NCBI GenBank assembly: GCA_029263315.1
Contig: JAJCXR010000011.1
Coordinates: 1 to 64,000, forward strand
Direction: 5' to 3'
Source of the DNA: Acidobacteriota bacterium
GTDB taxonomy: Bacteria; Acidobacteriota; Thermoanaerobaculia; Multivoradales; J023
DNA: 64,000 nucleotides
In this document: in pieces, positions 53,218-62,374 of the stretch
How positions within the stretch are numbered: the stretch's first letter is position 1
Layout: every line of letters begins with the position of its first letter
The notes under the pieces: generated by a model
Seen by the model: the letters and a program-made list of their open reading frames with translations, nothing else
Databases searched by the model: none
What the model was told of the DNA's origin: nothing
Made by a program: the position numbers and the translations under genes

Positions 53218-54717
53218 TCAAGCTTTCTTATCCTTGGGCAACCTCGACACCAAGGAAAGGTTGACGTCGATCCCCTCGATCTGGAAGTGGGGACGGACTT
53301 TCATGTCGACGTTGTAGAAACCTGGGTTGTCGGCGATGTCCATGACCTCGATTTGAGCCTGGGACAACGGATGTTTGGCCTTGAGCTCCGGTCCGGGGTC
53401 CTTCATCTCAGTGACCAGGGTGTTGATCCATTCGTAGAGCTCCCGCTGCAGCTCGTCCTTCTCCTTCGAGGCGCCGATGTTTTCCCGCTGGATGACCTTC
53501 AGGTAGTGGGCCAGCCGGGAGACCAGGAAGAGGTAGGGCAGGCGGGCGCTCAAGCGGCTGTTGGCGGTGGCGTAATCGGCGTCGCGGCCGATGTATTCGG
53601 CGGGTTTCTGGATCGAGTTGGCGCTGAAGAAACAGGCGTAATCTTTGCTCTTGTAGAAGGCCAAGGGAATGAAGCCGAGCTCCGAGAGCTCATATTCGCG
53701 GCGATCGGAGATCAGAATCTCGGTGGGAATCTTGGCTTGGGTGCCGCCGGAGGCTTCGTAGAAGTGCACCGGCAGATCGGCCACCAGACCGCCCGCCTTG
53801 GGACCTCGAATGTTGACGCACCAACCGTTCTCCGCGAAGCTGTTGGTGAGGTTGGCGGCAAAGGCGTAGGAGGCGTTGCCCCAGAGGTAGTTCTCGTGGG
53901 TTTCGCCGGAGGCGTCTTCTTCGAAGTTGAAAGTCTTGGTGGGGATCGAGCTGGAGCCGTAGGGGGCCCGCAGCAGGAAGCGGGGCAGGGTCAGGCCGAC
54001 GTAGCGGGAATCTTCCGTCTCGCGGAAGGTGTTCCATTTGACGTATTCCTTCTTTTCGAACACCGGTGTGACATCGGACTGCAAGGCCAGCTCGTCCATG
54101 TCCTGCATGCCGAAGAATTGTGCCCCGACGGCGCCGATGAACGGCGCATGGCAGGCGGCGGACACACTGGCCAGGCTGCGCAACAGGGTGATGTCCTGAA
54201 TGGTGTTGTCGAATTCGTAATTGCCGATGATGGCGCCGAACGGGGCCCCACCGGCCTGGTCGTATTCCTGGTCGTAGACGTGCTTGAAGAGGCCCGATTG
54301 CAGGGTTTCCGGGACGCTTTCGAAGTCGTCCTGCAGCTCGTCCTTCGAGACGTTGATGACTTCGATTTTGATGTTGCGCCGGAAGTTGGTGCGATCGACG
54401 AGGAATTTGAGGCCGCGCCACGAGGATTCCAGTTTCTGGAAATCCTCATGGTGGAGCACCTCGTTGACCTGGGCGCTGATCTTGCTGTCGAGCTCGGCGA
54501 TGACCGTATCGATCAGAGCCTTGTCGACCCGCTCCACCTTCTGGTGGGTGCGGGTCACCGAGTCGATCAGCAGGTTCATCGCCCTGGACAGGTCGTTGGC
54601 TCGCTCCTCTTGCGCGCTGTCGTTGCGATCGATATCGACCTTCGACAGAAGGGAGTCGAGCGGCGATAGCTCTTCCGTGGTCGTGCTGGCGGTTTGATCA
54701 GCTTGCTGTTTGCTCAT
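53218..54717 (-). CDS. tssC: T6SS large sheath protein TssC
   Basis: 499 aa, standard length. The core EYVKWNTFRETEDSRYVGLTLPRFLLR and the C-terminal KVRPHFQIEGIDVNLSLVSRLPK are diagnostic. The N-terminal ELSPLDSLLSKVDIDRNDSAQEE holds the helix that ClpV grips. With TssB it forms the contractile sheath. A TssB-TssC fusion paralogue is encoded divergently at 55789. Confidence 0.98.
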   Translation of the reverse strand: MSKQQADQTASTTTEELSPLDSLLSKVDIDRNDSAQEERANDLSRAMNLLIDSVTRTHQKVERVDKALIDTVIAELDSKISAQVNEVLHHEDFQKLESSWRGLKFLVDRTNFRRNIKIEVINVSKDELQDDFESVPETLQSGLFKHVYDQEYDQAGGAPFGAIIGNYEFDNTIQDITLLRSLASVSAACHAPFIGAVGAQFFGMQDMDELALQSDVTPVFEKKEYVKWNTFRETEDSRYVGLTLPRFLLRAPYGSSSIPTKTFNFEEDASGETHENYLWGNASYAFAANLTNSFAENGWCVNIRGPKAGGLVADLPVHFYEASGGTQAKIPTEILISDRREYELSELGFIPLAFYKSKDYACFFSANSIQKPAEYIGRDADYATANSRLSARLPYLFLVSRLAHYLKVIQRENIGASKEKDELQRELYEWINTLVTEMKDPGPELKAKHPLSQAQIEVMDIADNPGFYNVDMKVRPHFQIEGIDVNLSLVSRLPKDKKA

Positions 54718-54836
54718 ATCCCTCGGGCTCGTCTTGGGGTGACTTTAATCTTCGGTGCGGCCTCTCGATGTCGGCCGCTGCAGCGTCCTCTGGCTCCGTT
54801 CCGGCCGGCATGCCTGGTGCCGAAGCGGTGTGGCTC

Positions 54837-55385
54837 TCAATCGGCCTCGTCTTGGCGGGCGACTTTGGGCAGTGGGGCAATCTGCTCCAATTGTTTGCGC
54901 AACTCGGCGAGGCGTCCGTCATCGCGCTGGCCGTCCGCCAGGATCTTGTCGAGCTCCTGGCGAAACTTGCGGTTGGTGATCACCCTCGCCTTGAGATCCT
55001 TGAGCAGGTTCCTGAGCTCGATCATGTCTTTGAGCTCGGGGATGTTTTCCACCAGACGGTCCGGATGGAAATCCTTCATGGACTCGATATCTAGCTCCAC
55101 CTTGAGCTCATCGTCCGCTTGCCCCGACAGTCGGTTGGGCACGATCATCGACAGGTGGAGCTTCTGATCCTTGAGCACGCTGTCGATGTTGTTCTTGTCG
55201 ACGGAGATACGCTCTCGCTCTTCGAGCAGCGTGTCGTCACCGCGCAGCGTATAGTCGCCCAATAGGAGAAGCTTGAGAGGTAGCTCGACTTTTTCTTGGG
55301 CCCCTCCGATGTCTTTGACATAACGGATATTGACCCGCGACTTAGGTATCTCATTTTGGAAGCTACTGGACTTCTGACGAACCAC
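54837..55385 (-). CDS. tssB: T6SS small sheath protein TssB
   Basis: 182 aa from GTG 55385 (GAGGAG 7 bp upstream). Family motifs: RVNIRYVKDIGGAQEKVELPLKLLLLGDYT, and FHPDRLVENIPELKDMIELRNLLKDLKA. It pairs with TssC in the sheath. First gene of run 2; 119 bp separate it from tssC. Confidence 0.98.
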   Translation of the reverse strand: MVRQKSSSFQNEIPKSRVNIRYVKDIGGAQEKVELPLKLLLLGDYTLRGDDTLLEERERISVDKNNIDSVLKDQKLHLSMIVPNRLSGQADDELKVELDIESMKDFHPDRLVENIPELKDMIELRNLLKDLKARVITNRKFRQELDKILADGQRDDGRLAELRKQLEQIAPLPKVARQDEAD

Positions 55386-55788
55386 AGCTCATCTCCTCAA
55401 GGGTGCTCGGAATCAGAAAAAGTTCCCGCCTGAGCAGGGGAACGCATCGATATGGGGAAACCCGACGACCGCCGAGGCGAGGATGGCGAAACAGGGGGAG
55501 CCGACCCCTTCTTTGGGCATAGCTCGGGTAGGGAAATACGACCTTGCTTCGAGGCCTGGGCTAATCTGATCATTGTGCCCTCGAACGTGTGGCCCACGAG
55601 GATTCCCGGGGCCGGCGCCAAATTTTATTACGTCCTCTCTGCTAGGATAAAACTCTGGTCATCGCGAGTCAAGAAGCAAAGCTGGCGGTCGAGCCCAAGG
55701 AGGGCTTCGTTGCGTCGGACCCCGCCGGGTCAGCCTTCGATGGGGGGCCGAGGGTTCTCGCTGCAGATGTACAGGACGGAGGAAAAAT
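55386..55788. promoter_or_regulatory. Divergent promoter region between tssB and the TssBC-fusion operon
   Basis: This 403-bp spacer must carry promoters for both run 2 and the rightward three-gene operon. AT content rises at 55617-55660, where TAGGATAAAA is a plausible -10-like element for the rightward genes. No convincing -35 box or sigma-54 (-24/-12) element was found. The shared spacer suggests joint control of the two operons. Confidence 0.4.
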
Positions 55789-57477
55789 ATGAGTCTGGTG
55801 TCGGATCGTGGTTTGCGTTTGCTATTGGTGGATGATTTTGCTCTGGAGCCGGGTCCCCGCATCACCCTCGACGGCGAGGTCGATGCCTTGCTGGCCCGTC
55901 TTTCGCCCCGCTTGGACGGCACGGTCAGTGACCGATTGGATATCCGAGAACGCCGCGAGTTGCGGCTGCGGGTCACCGTCCGCTGCCTGGCTGATTTTGC
56001 ACCTGCCGCTCTCTTGGCCAATAGCCAGGCGGCGCAGCCCTGGCTGAAGGCGCGGCAGGATCTGGCCGAGCTGCCGCAGGACTGCCCACCGCGTCGAGTG
56101 CTGGCCCTGCTGCCGGAGGCCCTGCGGGAGGACCCGTTCGGCCGCAAGCTCGGCGCCGAGCACGATGGCGCCGCGACCGGCAGCGACGGGGCGCTCCGAG
56201 GTCTGTTGTCCAAGGTGGCGGTGGGGGGTGAGCCGCGGCAGCGGGCCATCGACGAGATCGACCGCCGCTTGGCAAGGCAGGCGGTGGCGTTGATTCAGGC
56301 CCCTTGGCTGAGACGCATCGAGGCAGCGTGGCGGAGTCTCGACCTGCTCCACCGACAATGCCGAGCTTTGGCGGTGCGTCTCGAGATTTTTTCGTCACCC
56401 CAAGACGAGGTGGCGGAGCGCTTCTTCGAGGAGATCTTCCACCACGAGTACGAGGGGGGAGCGTCGACCCCCTTGGCGGCGGTGGTGCTGGGCTACGGAT
56501 TCGACCGCGGCCAGCCGAGCCTCGACTGTCTCGAGACCTGCGCCCGCATGGGGGAAAGCTTGCGGGTTCCCTTCCTGGCCAGCCCCAATGCGGCTTTCTG
56601 GGGGCTCAAACGGCAGGCCCTGCTGGCGGGGTTGCCGGATCTGGTGGGACGCTTGCAAGGGCCTGAGTACGTCAAATGGAACCGTTTTCGGGACGACGAG
56701 CTGTCCCTGTGGATGGCCATGGTGACCAACCGTTTCCTGTTGCGCCGGGCATGGCGGGACGAAGGGGGCGAAGGGCTGACCTGGAAACCCAGCGACAAGG
56801 AAGATCGTCCCCTGTGGGGCAACGGCGCGTGGTTGTTGGCCGTCGTTGTGGTGCGCGCCTACGCCGAGGGTGGTCTACGTTTGCCCTTGAGCCAAGTCGA
56901 GCTGCAGGATGTGATGCCGGGGGATAAGGTGCCGGGGGATAGGGTGCCGGTGAAAGGGGAGAAGGTCCTCGAGGTGCCGTTGAGCGAGCAGCGGGTCATC
57001 GAGCTCGGACACTGTGGCCTGGTGCCTTTGATGACCCCCAAGGGGGCCAGGGAGGTGCGTTGTCCCCTGGCGCCGACCTTCCACCGGCCGCGACGCTTCG
57101 ACCGCGACGACGCCACCCGGGCCAGTTTCTTTGCCGCCACCTTGGCACATCAGCTGTTTGCCTCCCTGGCCTCCCACCGTCTGCAAACCATCGCCGAGGA
57201 GCTGGAGCTCGGCCTGACCGACGGCCAGTTGAAGGCCTCGTTCCGCGATCAAATGTTGACCTTCCTCGGGGAGCCGGAGAGCTCTTCCGAAGTCGAGTCG
57301 GCGGCTCCAGAGACGCCCGAAGCAGAAGCCGAAGAGGTGGTGACGGTGCAAGTGGAGATCCCCCCGGAGCGTCCCGAGACGCGGCTGGTGACGGTGCGAT
57401 TGCAGCCCCGTTTCGAGGTCTGTGGCGGCCGTGCCGACCTGGTTCTGGGGACCGTCGTGCTGGTAGGATCGGCTTGA
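55789..57477 (+). CDS. Single-chain TssB-TssC fusion, paralogue of the T6SS sheath
   Basis: 562 aa; GGAGG before the ATG. Residues about 5-110 follow TssB: LRLLLVDDFAL, ITLDGEVDALLARLSPRL and LRVTVRCLADFAPAALLANS align with LKLLLLGDYTL, ISVDKNNIDSVLKDQKLHL and VELDIESMKDFHPDRLVENI. Residues about 150-490 follow TssC, with AAWRSLDLLHRQ, PLAAVVLGYGFD, RVPFLASPNAAFWG and the hallmark GPEYVKWNRFRDDE. The C-terminal strand set (RLQPRFEVCGGRADL) mirrors TssC KVRPHFQIEGIDVNL. The canonical ClpV-binding N-terminal helix of TssC is not evident. Infer a sheath-related cap, template or regulator, not a normal sheath subunit. Confidence 0.85.
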   Translation: MSLVSDRGLRLLLVDDFALEPGPRITLDGEVDALLARLSPRLDGTVSDRLDIRERRELRLRVTVRCLADFAPAALLANSQAAQPWLKARQDLAELPQDCPPRRVLALLPEALREDPFGRKLGAEHDGAATGSDGALRGLLSKVAVGGEPRQRAIDEIDRRLARQAVALIQAPWLRRIEAAWRSLDLLHRQCRALAVRLEIFSSPQDEVAERFFEEIFHHEYEGGASTPLAAVVLGYGFDRGQPSLDCLETCARMGESLRVPFLASPNAAFWGLKRQALLAGLPDLVGRLQGPEYVKWNRFRDDELSLWMAMVTNRFLLRRAWRDEGGEGLTWKPSDKEDRPLWGNGAWLLAVVVVRAYAEGGLRLPLSQVELQDVMPGDKVPGDRVPVKGEKVLEVPLSEQRVIELGHCGLVPLMTPKGAREVRCPLAPTFHRPRRFDRDDATRASFFAATLAHQLFASLASHRLQTIAEELELGLTDGQLKASFRDQMLTFLGEPESSSEVESAAPETPEAEAEEVVTVQVEIPPERPETRLVTVRLQPRFEVCGGRADLVLGTVVLVGSA

Positions 57478-57478
57478 A

Positions 57479-59650
57479 ATGACACGAAGATTCGTACAGC
57501 TCTTGCCCTTGGAACCGGCCAGCTTTGCCGTCTTCTTGGAGCTGGCGGACGATAGCGGCGCGGACGACCCCTTCGTTCGTCTGGATAGCGTCGGTGGCAC
57601 GACCCATGTCTACCGCGGCAGCTTGCGCAGCGCCAACGGCACGGAGGTCGACCGGGTGGTGGTGCAGATTCCGGCGTTGCCGTCTGTTAGAGGAGCTGGC
57701 CCCGAGGTCTCTCAGCGGCTCGGGCCCGCCAGCCCGTTGCGGCGCATGGGCTTGGAGTGGCAACGTCGCTGGACCGACCAAGGTCAGTTGGCGGCCACCT
57801 CGCAGCGCCTGTTTCCCAAATGGCTTCTGCCGAACCTCGACGGAGACCAGGCGGAGCGCCGATTGCCGGCGATGATCTACTGTCGGCAACGCCAGCGCCT
57901 GTTGCCGATTCCCAGCCCCTGGAGCCTGCGTCCCTTGACCACCTGCCACGACGATGAGCTGTTGGTGCGTTGGGGGCTGCCCCCGTCCGCCGGGGCCACG
58001 CTGCCGATCCTGGTGGATGCCAGCAGTGTGGCCGATGAGGATCCGCCGCGTTTCTATGTGGCGGCGGAGACGGTACCGGACGAGCTGGCGGGCCAAGGGG
58101 TGGTCGGTCTTCGGGAGTTGCGGGCCGAGCTGGCGGCGACCTTCTCGGAGCGCCTGATCGCCGACCCGACGTTCGACATTAACTTGTATCCGTCGACGGA
58201 GTCGACGGCCGAGGCCACGGAATCGGGGGGTGGGGCGGAGCCCCCGGCGCCCTGGTTTGTCTTCAGCCCCTGTGAGGTGCCGTTTCTTGTTCGTCGTTGG
58301 GAGCCATGGGATCTGGAGCGATTTGTCGATTTCCTGGGGGGGCGTGCCATCGATCCCCAAGAGCTCAGCTTCGATGAAAATCCGGACTCGCCGGACAGGG
58401 ACCCGTCCCTGGAGTCGGAGAAGGCGGCGAGTCAGCGCCAGGGCGGTTATTTGTTCACCAGCGAGGGCTCCGGGCTCGACGCCGTCGAAGTCCTGACCCT
58501 CAAGCTCGGGCTCTTCGCTCAGATCGTCGAAGCGGTGGATCGCTACAGCCGCCGTTTGGGGCCGCACTTGGATATTCATCCCGGCCACCTCGTGGTGTCA
58601 GGCCCGCGTCCGGGGCATGGCCTGTTGCCGGAGCGTTGGCATTTCAATGTTCGGCTGCTCGGCTTGTCGAGGGCGCGGCGACCGGATCTGCCGCAGGGTG
58701 TTGTCCTGGCCACCAGCCCGCCCCGGCCACGGCGTCCCTACGCCTCGAAGGCGGTGCGCGAGGCGGCGCTCATCGAGTGGTGCGACGGCGAGTTGATCAT
58801 CGATCAGGTACAGCAGGTGGGGGAAGGGGACAATCGGCGCTGGCGGCTCAAGGGACGGTTGAAAGACGCCAGCGGAATTTTGCCGCCGCCCCGGGCCGGC
58901 GATTCCTTGATTGTCCATTGGCCCCATCAGCTGCTGGGGCGAGCCGAGATGCAGACCACCGCCGCGGCCGACCCCGCATCGTCCACTTCCCAGGCGGAGC
59001 TGGTCTTCTATACGGAGCCCCTGGCCCTCGAAGAGAGCCAAACCCAGCGTCTCGAAAGCGCCACCGGCACGGTGCTGCGCGGGGGTCGCTATCGGCTCCT
59101 GCCACGCCTCGATGTGACGGACGACTTGTATTCCCTGGGCATCCTGCTGTTGCGCCTGCTCCTGGTCAACGACCATCAGGATCTGTCGGTGGTGGAAAAC
59201 CTGTTGCGAGATTTGCCGCAAGCCGGTGGCCTGGCGACGGATACGCAGGGGCTCACCTATGAGCAGCGGCTCGAAGCCGCCTTTGCCAATGCCCTCGAGG
59301 AGCAGGCCGAGGAGCTGGCGGCGAGCAATATCTTTTTTTCGGAGGAAGATCGTTTGAATAGTCGGGCCAACGCCATCCCGCTGGAGCTGTGGACCGAAAC
59401 CCTGCGCTTGGCTTGGCGCTTGGTGGCTTTCCGCCCAGCCCTTGAGATGCGGATTTCCATCGGTCTTTCCGTCGATCGAGCTGCCGAGGATCCGGTGGCC
59501 CACCTGACGCAGATCCATCAGGAGACCACCCGTTTGATGCGGCGGCTCCAGGCCATTCTCTTCCGACGTCAAGGGGTGCACGTGGAGATGCATTCAGTCA
59601 TCGCAGAAATGATGAACGCCCTCGGGGACGGGGTCGGCAGTGGAGGTTGA
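57479..59650 (+). CDS. Pseudokinase with split kinase-like fold
   Basis: 723 aa, starting 1 bp after the fusion gene's stop. Kinase landmarks appear in order but degraded. LDSVGGTTHVYRGSL stands for the glycine loop (about residue 35-48). VDRVVVQIP stands for VAIK with Gln for Lys (about 62). PHLDIHPGHLVV stands for HRD...N with His for Asn (about 362). RLLGLSRA stands where DFG-L should be, with its Asp missing (about 392). DDLYSLGILLLRLLL stands for helix F (about 546). About 145 residues between the DFG-like site and helix F form an insert. Catalysis is unlikely; a scaffold or nucleotide sensor is plausible. No membrane segment. Confidence 0.7.
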   Translation: MTRRFVQLLPLEPASFAVFLELADDSGADDPFVRLDSVGGTTHVYRGSLRSANGTEVDRVVVQIPALPSVRGAGPEVSQRLGPASPLRRMGLEWQRRWTDQGQLAATSQRLFPKWLLPNLDGDQAERRLPAMIYCRQRQRLLPIPSPWSLRPLTTCHDDELLVRWGLPPSAGATLPILVDASSVADEDPPRFYVAAETVPDELAGQGVVGLRELRAELAATFSERLIADPTFDINLYPSTESTAEATESGGGAEPPAPWFVFSPCEVPFLVRRWEPWDLERFVDFLGGRAIDPQELSFDENPDSPDRDPSLESEKAASQRQGGYLFTSEGSGLDAVEVLTLKLGLFAQIVEAVDRYSRRLGPHLDIHPGHLVVSGPRPGHGLLPERWHFNVRLLGLSRARRPDLPQGVVLATSPPRPRRPYASKAVREAALIEWCDGELIIDQVQQVGEGDNRRWRLKGRLKDASGILPPPRAGDSLIVHWPHQLLGRAEMQTTAAADPASSTSQAELVFYTEPLALEESQTQRLESATGTVLRGGRYRLLPRLDVTDDLYSLGILLLRLLLVNDHQDLSVVENLLRDLPQAGGLATDTQGLTYEQRLEAAFANALEEQAEELAASNIFFSEEDRLNSRANAIPLELWTETLRLAWRLVAFRPALEMRISIGLSVDRAAEDPVAHLTQIHQETTRLMRRLQAILFRRQGVHVEMHSVIAEMMNALGDGVGSGG

Positions 59651-59654
59651 GACG

Positions 59655-60896
59655 GTGCAGCCAAGGTACGGCGGTGGGGCCAGGGTCGGCGGCAATCGGC
59701 GGGAAAAGTCCCGACGAGCTGCCCGGTGGGTCGCCCTCCTCCTCGGAGGGTTGTGGTTTGCGATCGCCGCCGCTGGTGCGTCGGGGGAGGGGTGGCGCAG
59801 TTACCCGCAGAGCGACGGTTGTATCGGCGGCCCGCGGTGCAGCGATCGACCCATCGAGCTACGCTTGGACCGTCGGATCGTCGATCGCCTTCGGTTTTTC
59901 GCCGTTGCCGAGGAGCGCGGCGGCGAGACGGCACGGCTGTTGGTGACCCTCGACGGCCGCTCCTTGGAACGGGAGCTGTCGGTGGATGCCCGGGGGCGAG
60001 TTTTTGTCCTGGATGGGCTCGGTCGATCCGCCAGCCTGCTGCGCTTCGAGGTGCTGGGGCGCGGCGGGGTGCGCATCGAGTCCATCGAGATCCTCTATGC
60101 CGACTCCGACGGCCGCCGTTCCGGCCCTTCTTCCGGCGCCTCCCCCCGACGGGACGGCCATGACGACGGCTGGACCGTCTATCGCAATGAGCAAGGTTGC
60201 ATCGGTGGCGAGCTCTGCACCAAGGGCAGCTTGGTCATCCGCCTGGCCAGGGAGCCCATCGAACGACTGCGCTTTGTGGCCCACGACGATTTCGGGAGCA
60301 AGTTCGAGGGCAAGCTACAAGTCCGAATCGACGACAAGATCTTGGACCGCCGTCTCGATATTCTCCGCCAGGGCAGCCTGCATACGCTCGAAGCCCGCGG
60401 TCGGCGGGGGGACTATCTGATCTTCGAGGCCCTGGGCGATGACGAGGTGATGATCGAAACCATCGAGGTGCTCTACCGTGGCGCGCAGCCGAGGCGGCCG
60501 CCTGCCGAGACCCGTCCGCCCGTCGGCCAGGACGGCCGTCGCTCCGCAGGTTATACGGGGCCGGGGGAGTGCATCGGCGGTCGCCTGTGTGGCTCTCGCC
60601 ACAGATTCGAGCTCGAGATGCAAGGGTTGGTCCTCCAGGCGGTGCGTTTCCATGCCCACAGCGATGTCGGGGATGGTTACGACAGCCGCCTCCGTGTAGT
60701 GCTCGATCGTGAGGTCTTGGCGGAGGATCTGGAGATTCCCCGACGGGGCGATTTTTTCGAGCTCGAGATCACCGACTCCCGCGGTCGTTTTCTCGTCTTC
60801 GAGGCCATCGGTCGGGGAGAAGTGGTGGTCGAGGACATCGAGGTGCTGTACGAGGGGCAGTCTTGGACTCGCCATCGGGTGGAAGATTTGCCTTAG
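59655..60896 (+). CDS. Exported protein with three CIGG-x2-C repeats
   Basis: 413 aa from GTG 59655 (GGAGG 8 bp upstream; a GTG at 59640 is less well placed), overlapping no more than the stop region of the pseudokinase. A membrane-signal segment (about residues 20-42, WVALLLGGLWFAIAAAGASG) is followed by three repeats of about 120 residues. Each opens GCIGGPRC, GCIGGELC or ECIGGRLC. Each then has an R-x-R-F-x-A strand, a D-dimer (LLVTLDGRSLERELSV type) and the ending IE-x-IEILYAD or VEDIEVLYEG. Cys pairs likely form one disulfide per repeat, so it acts in the periplasm or at the surface. The family is not recognised. Confidence 0.7.
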   Translation: MQPRYGGGARVGGNRREKSRRAARWVALLLGGLWFAIAAAGASGEGWRSYPQSDGCIGGPRCSDRPIELRLDRRIVDRLRFFAVAEERGGETARLLVTLDGRSLERELSVDARGRVFVLDGLGRSASLLRFEVLGRGGVRIESIEILYADSDGRRSGPSSGASPRRDGHDDGWTVYRNEQGCIGGELCTKGSLVIRLAREPIERLRFVAHDDFGSKFEGKLQVRIDDKILDRRLDILRQGSLHTLEARGRRGDYLIFEALGDDEVMIETIEVLYRGAQPRRPPAETRPPVGQDGRRSAGYTGPGECIGGRLCGSRHRFELEMQGLVLQAVRFHAHSDVGDGYDSRLRVVLDREVLAEDLEIPRRGDFFELEITDSRGRFLVFEAIGRGEVVVEDIEVLYEGQSWTRHRVEDLP

Positions 60897-60974
60897 AGCT
60901 CGTGTTCTTCCGCCGCCCGCTGCACGTCGGGCCCTTCCGGGGCCACAGAATTTCTCTGTTCTCGGACGGGTGGG

Positions 60975-62138
60975 TCAGCTCAATGAGCCCAAGAGCTCTT
61001 GGTAGCTGGTGGCCGCCATGGGTTGGGGATTGGAGCGATTGGAGCCGTTGCGGGCGGCGTGCACGGCGATCAAGGGGTATTCGCTGGGGGGGATCTTCAA
61101 GGACGAAAAGGCGGGGATATCGAGCTCCCGCAGCAGCTCGTGGATTTGTTCCATGAAGTAGTCGGCCCGTTGATCGATCGGCGCCTGCCGTTCCAGGGAG
61201 CTCCGTTTTGCTTCGCCGGAGAAGAGGCCACAGAGTTGGGCCAGGCGTTGGTCGATGTGGGGACGGTGGTATTCGAGCACCGGTTCCAGGAGGATGGCGT
61301 TGAGCAGGCCGTGGGGATGATCGAAGAGGCCGCCGATGCTTTCGGAGAGGCAGTGCACGCCGCCGACATCGGCATTGCCGAAGGAGAGGCCGGCGATGGT
61401 GGAGGCGCGCATGACGGCGGCCCTTGCGGTGGCGTCGTTCTTGATGTCTTTGGCCGCCCGGGGCAGGAAGCGGAAGAGCAGGGCGATGGCCTTCTCCGCC
61501 AGGACATCGGAGATCGGATTGCTGGCCGCACCGATGGTCGATTCGATGGCGTGGGTCAGGGCGTCGACGCCGGTCCAGGCCACCAGGTTGGAGGGAAGGG
61601 TGGCGATCAGGTCGGCATCCACCAGGGCGAGGTTGGGGAACATGGTCTCGCCCTTGACGCTGATCTTGTGACGGGTCGGCGCATGGGTGAGGACGGAGAC
61701 CCAGGTCACCTCTGAGCCGGTGCCGCAGGTGGTGGGGATGGCGATCATCGGCAGCGGCGCATTGGTGTAGCGATTTTTTCCCTCGTACTGCTCGATCTTG
61801 TACTCGTTGGTGGCCAACATGGCGGCGGCTTTGGCGGCGTCGAGCACACTGCCGCCGCCCAGGGCGATGACCCCGGCAATTTCCTTGATGCGCAGCTCAT
61901 GGGCCAGTTGGGTGACCGATTCGGTGCGCGGATTGACCTCCACCTTGGAGAAGGTGTGGGTTGCAATGCCCGCATCCTCTAGCAGTCGCAGCGCTTCCTG
62001 GGGCCAGTTGGTTGTCGACAAGCCTTTGTCGATGACCAGGCAGACGCTGTCGAGGCCCAAGCTGCGTACCGCCTCGGGGAGGCGCATCAAGCACCCAGGC
62101 TCGATGTGAACATGGGTGGGCATTCGATATCCGAACAT
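60975..62138 (-). CDS. Iron-type alcohol dehydrogenase
   Basis: 387 aa, family length. GGGSVLDAAKA binds NAD(P)H; IPTTCGTGSEVT follows. The metal ligands lie in the motifs WTGVDALTHAIES (Asp and His), GGVHCLSESIGG (His) and DHPHGLLNAI (His). These enzymes oxidise alcohols or reduce aldehydes in the cytoplasm; the substrate cannot be told. It is convergent with the three-repeat gene, and no neighbour suggests a pathway. Confidence 0.93.
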   Translation of the reverse strand: MFGYRMPTHVHIEPGCLMRLPEAVRSLGLDSVCLVIDKGLSTTNWPQEALRLLEDAGIATHTFSKVEVNPRTESVTQLAHELRIKEIAGVIALGGGSVLDAAKAAAMLATNEYKIEQYEGKNRYTNAPLPMIAIPTTCGTGSEVTWVSVLTHAPTRHKISVKGETMFPNLALVDADLIATLPSNLVAWTGVDALTHAIESTIGAASNPISDVLAEKAIALLFRFLPRAAKDIKNDATARAAVMRASTIAGLSFGNADVGGVHCLSESIGGLFDHPHGLLNAILLEPVLEYHRPHIDQRLAQLCGLFSGEAKRSSLERQAPIDQRADYFMEQIHELLRELDIPAFSSLKIPPSEYPLIAVHAARNGSNRSNPQPMAATSYQELLGSLS

Positions 62139-62374
62139 GGAAAGCTCCCAGAGAATGGCAGGCTACAAAGCAAGAATGAGCGCGCACGAGGCACCGGAAA
62201 GCGCGACTCTATCTCTCCTGAGGGGTTCGGATCTAGGCCATCCTTGGCCGATGAGGACGATTGGCCTGGATCTTGTGGTGTCTTGTGGCGGCGGTGCCTT
62301 CAGAATCTCGACAGGTGTGGAGAAAGGTCATCTCTGCGGGCCCCGAAGACCCCTTCGCCGGCCGCCACAAAAGG

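Noticed and set aside
55386-55788. Sigma-54 promoter for the T6SS operon
   Set aside because: Searched by eye for GG-N10-GC spaced -24/-12 elements; none convincing.
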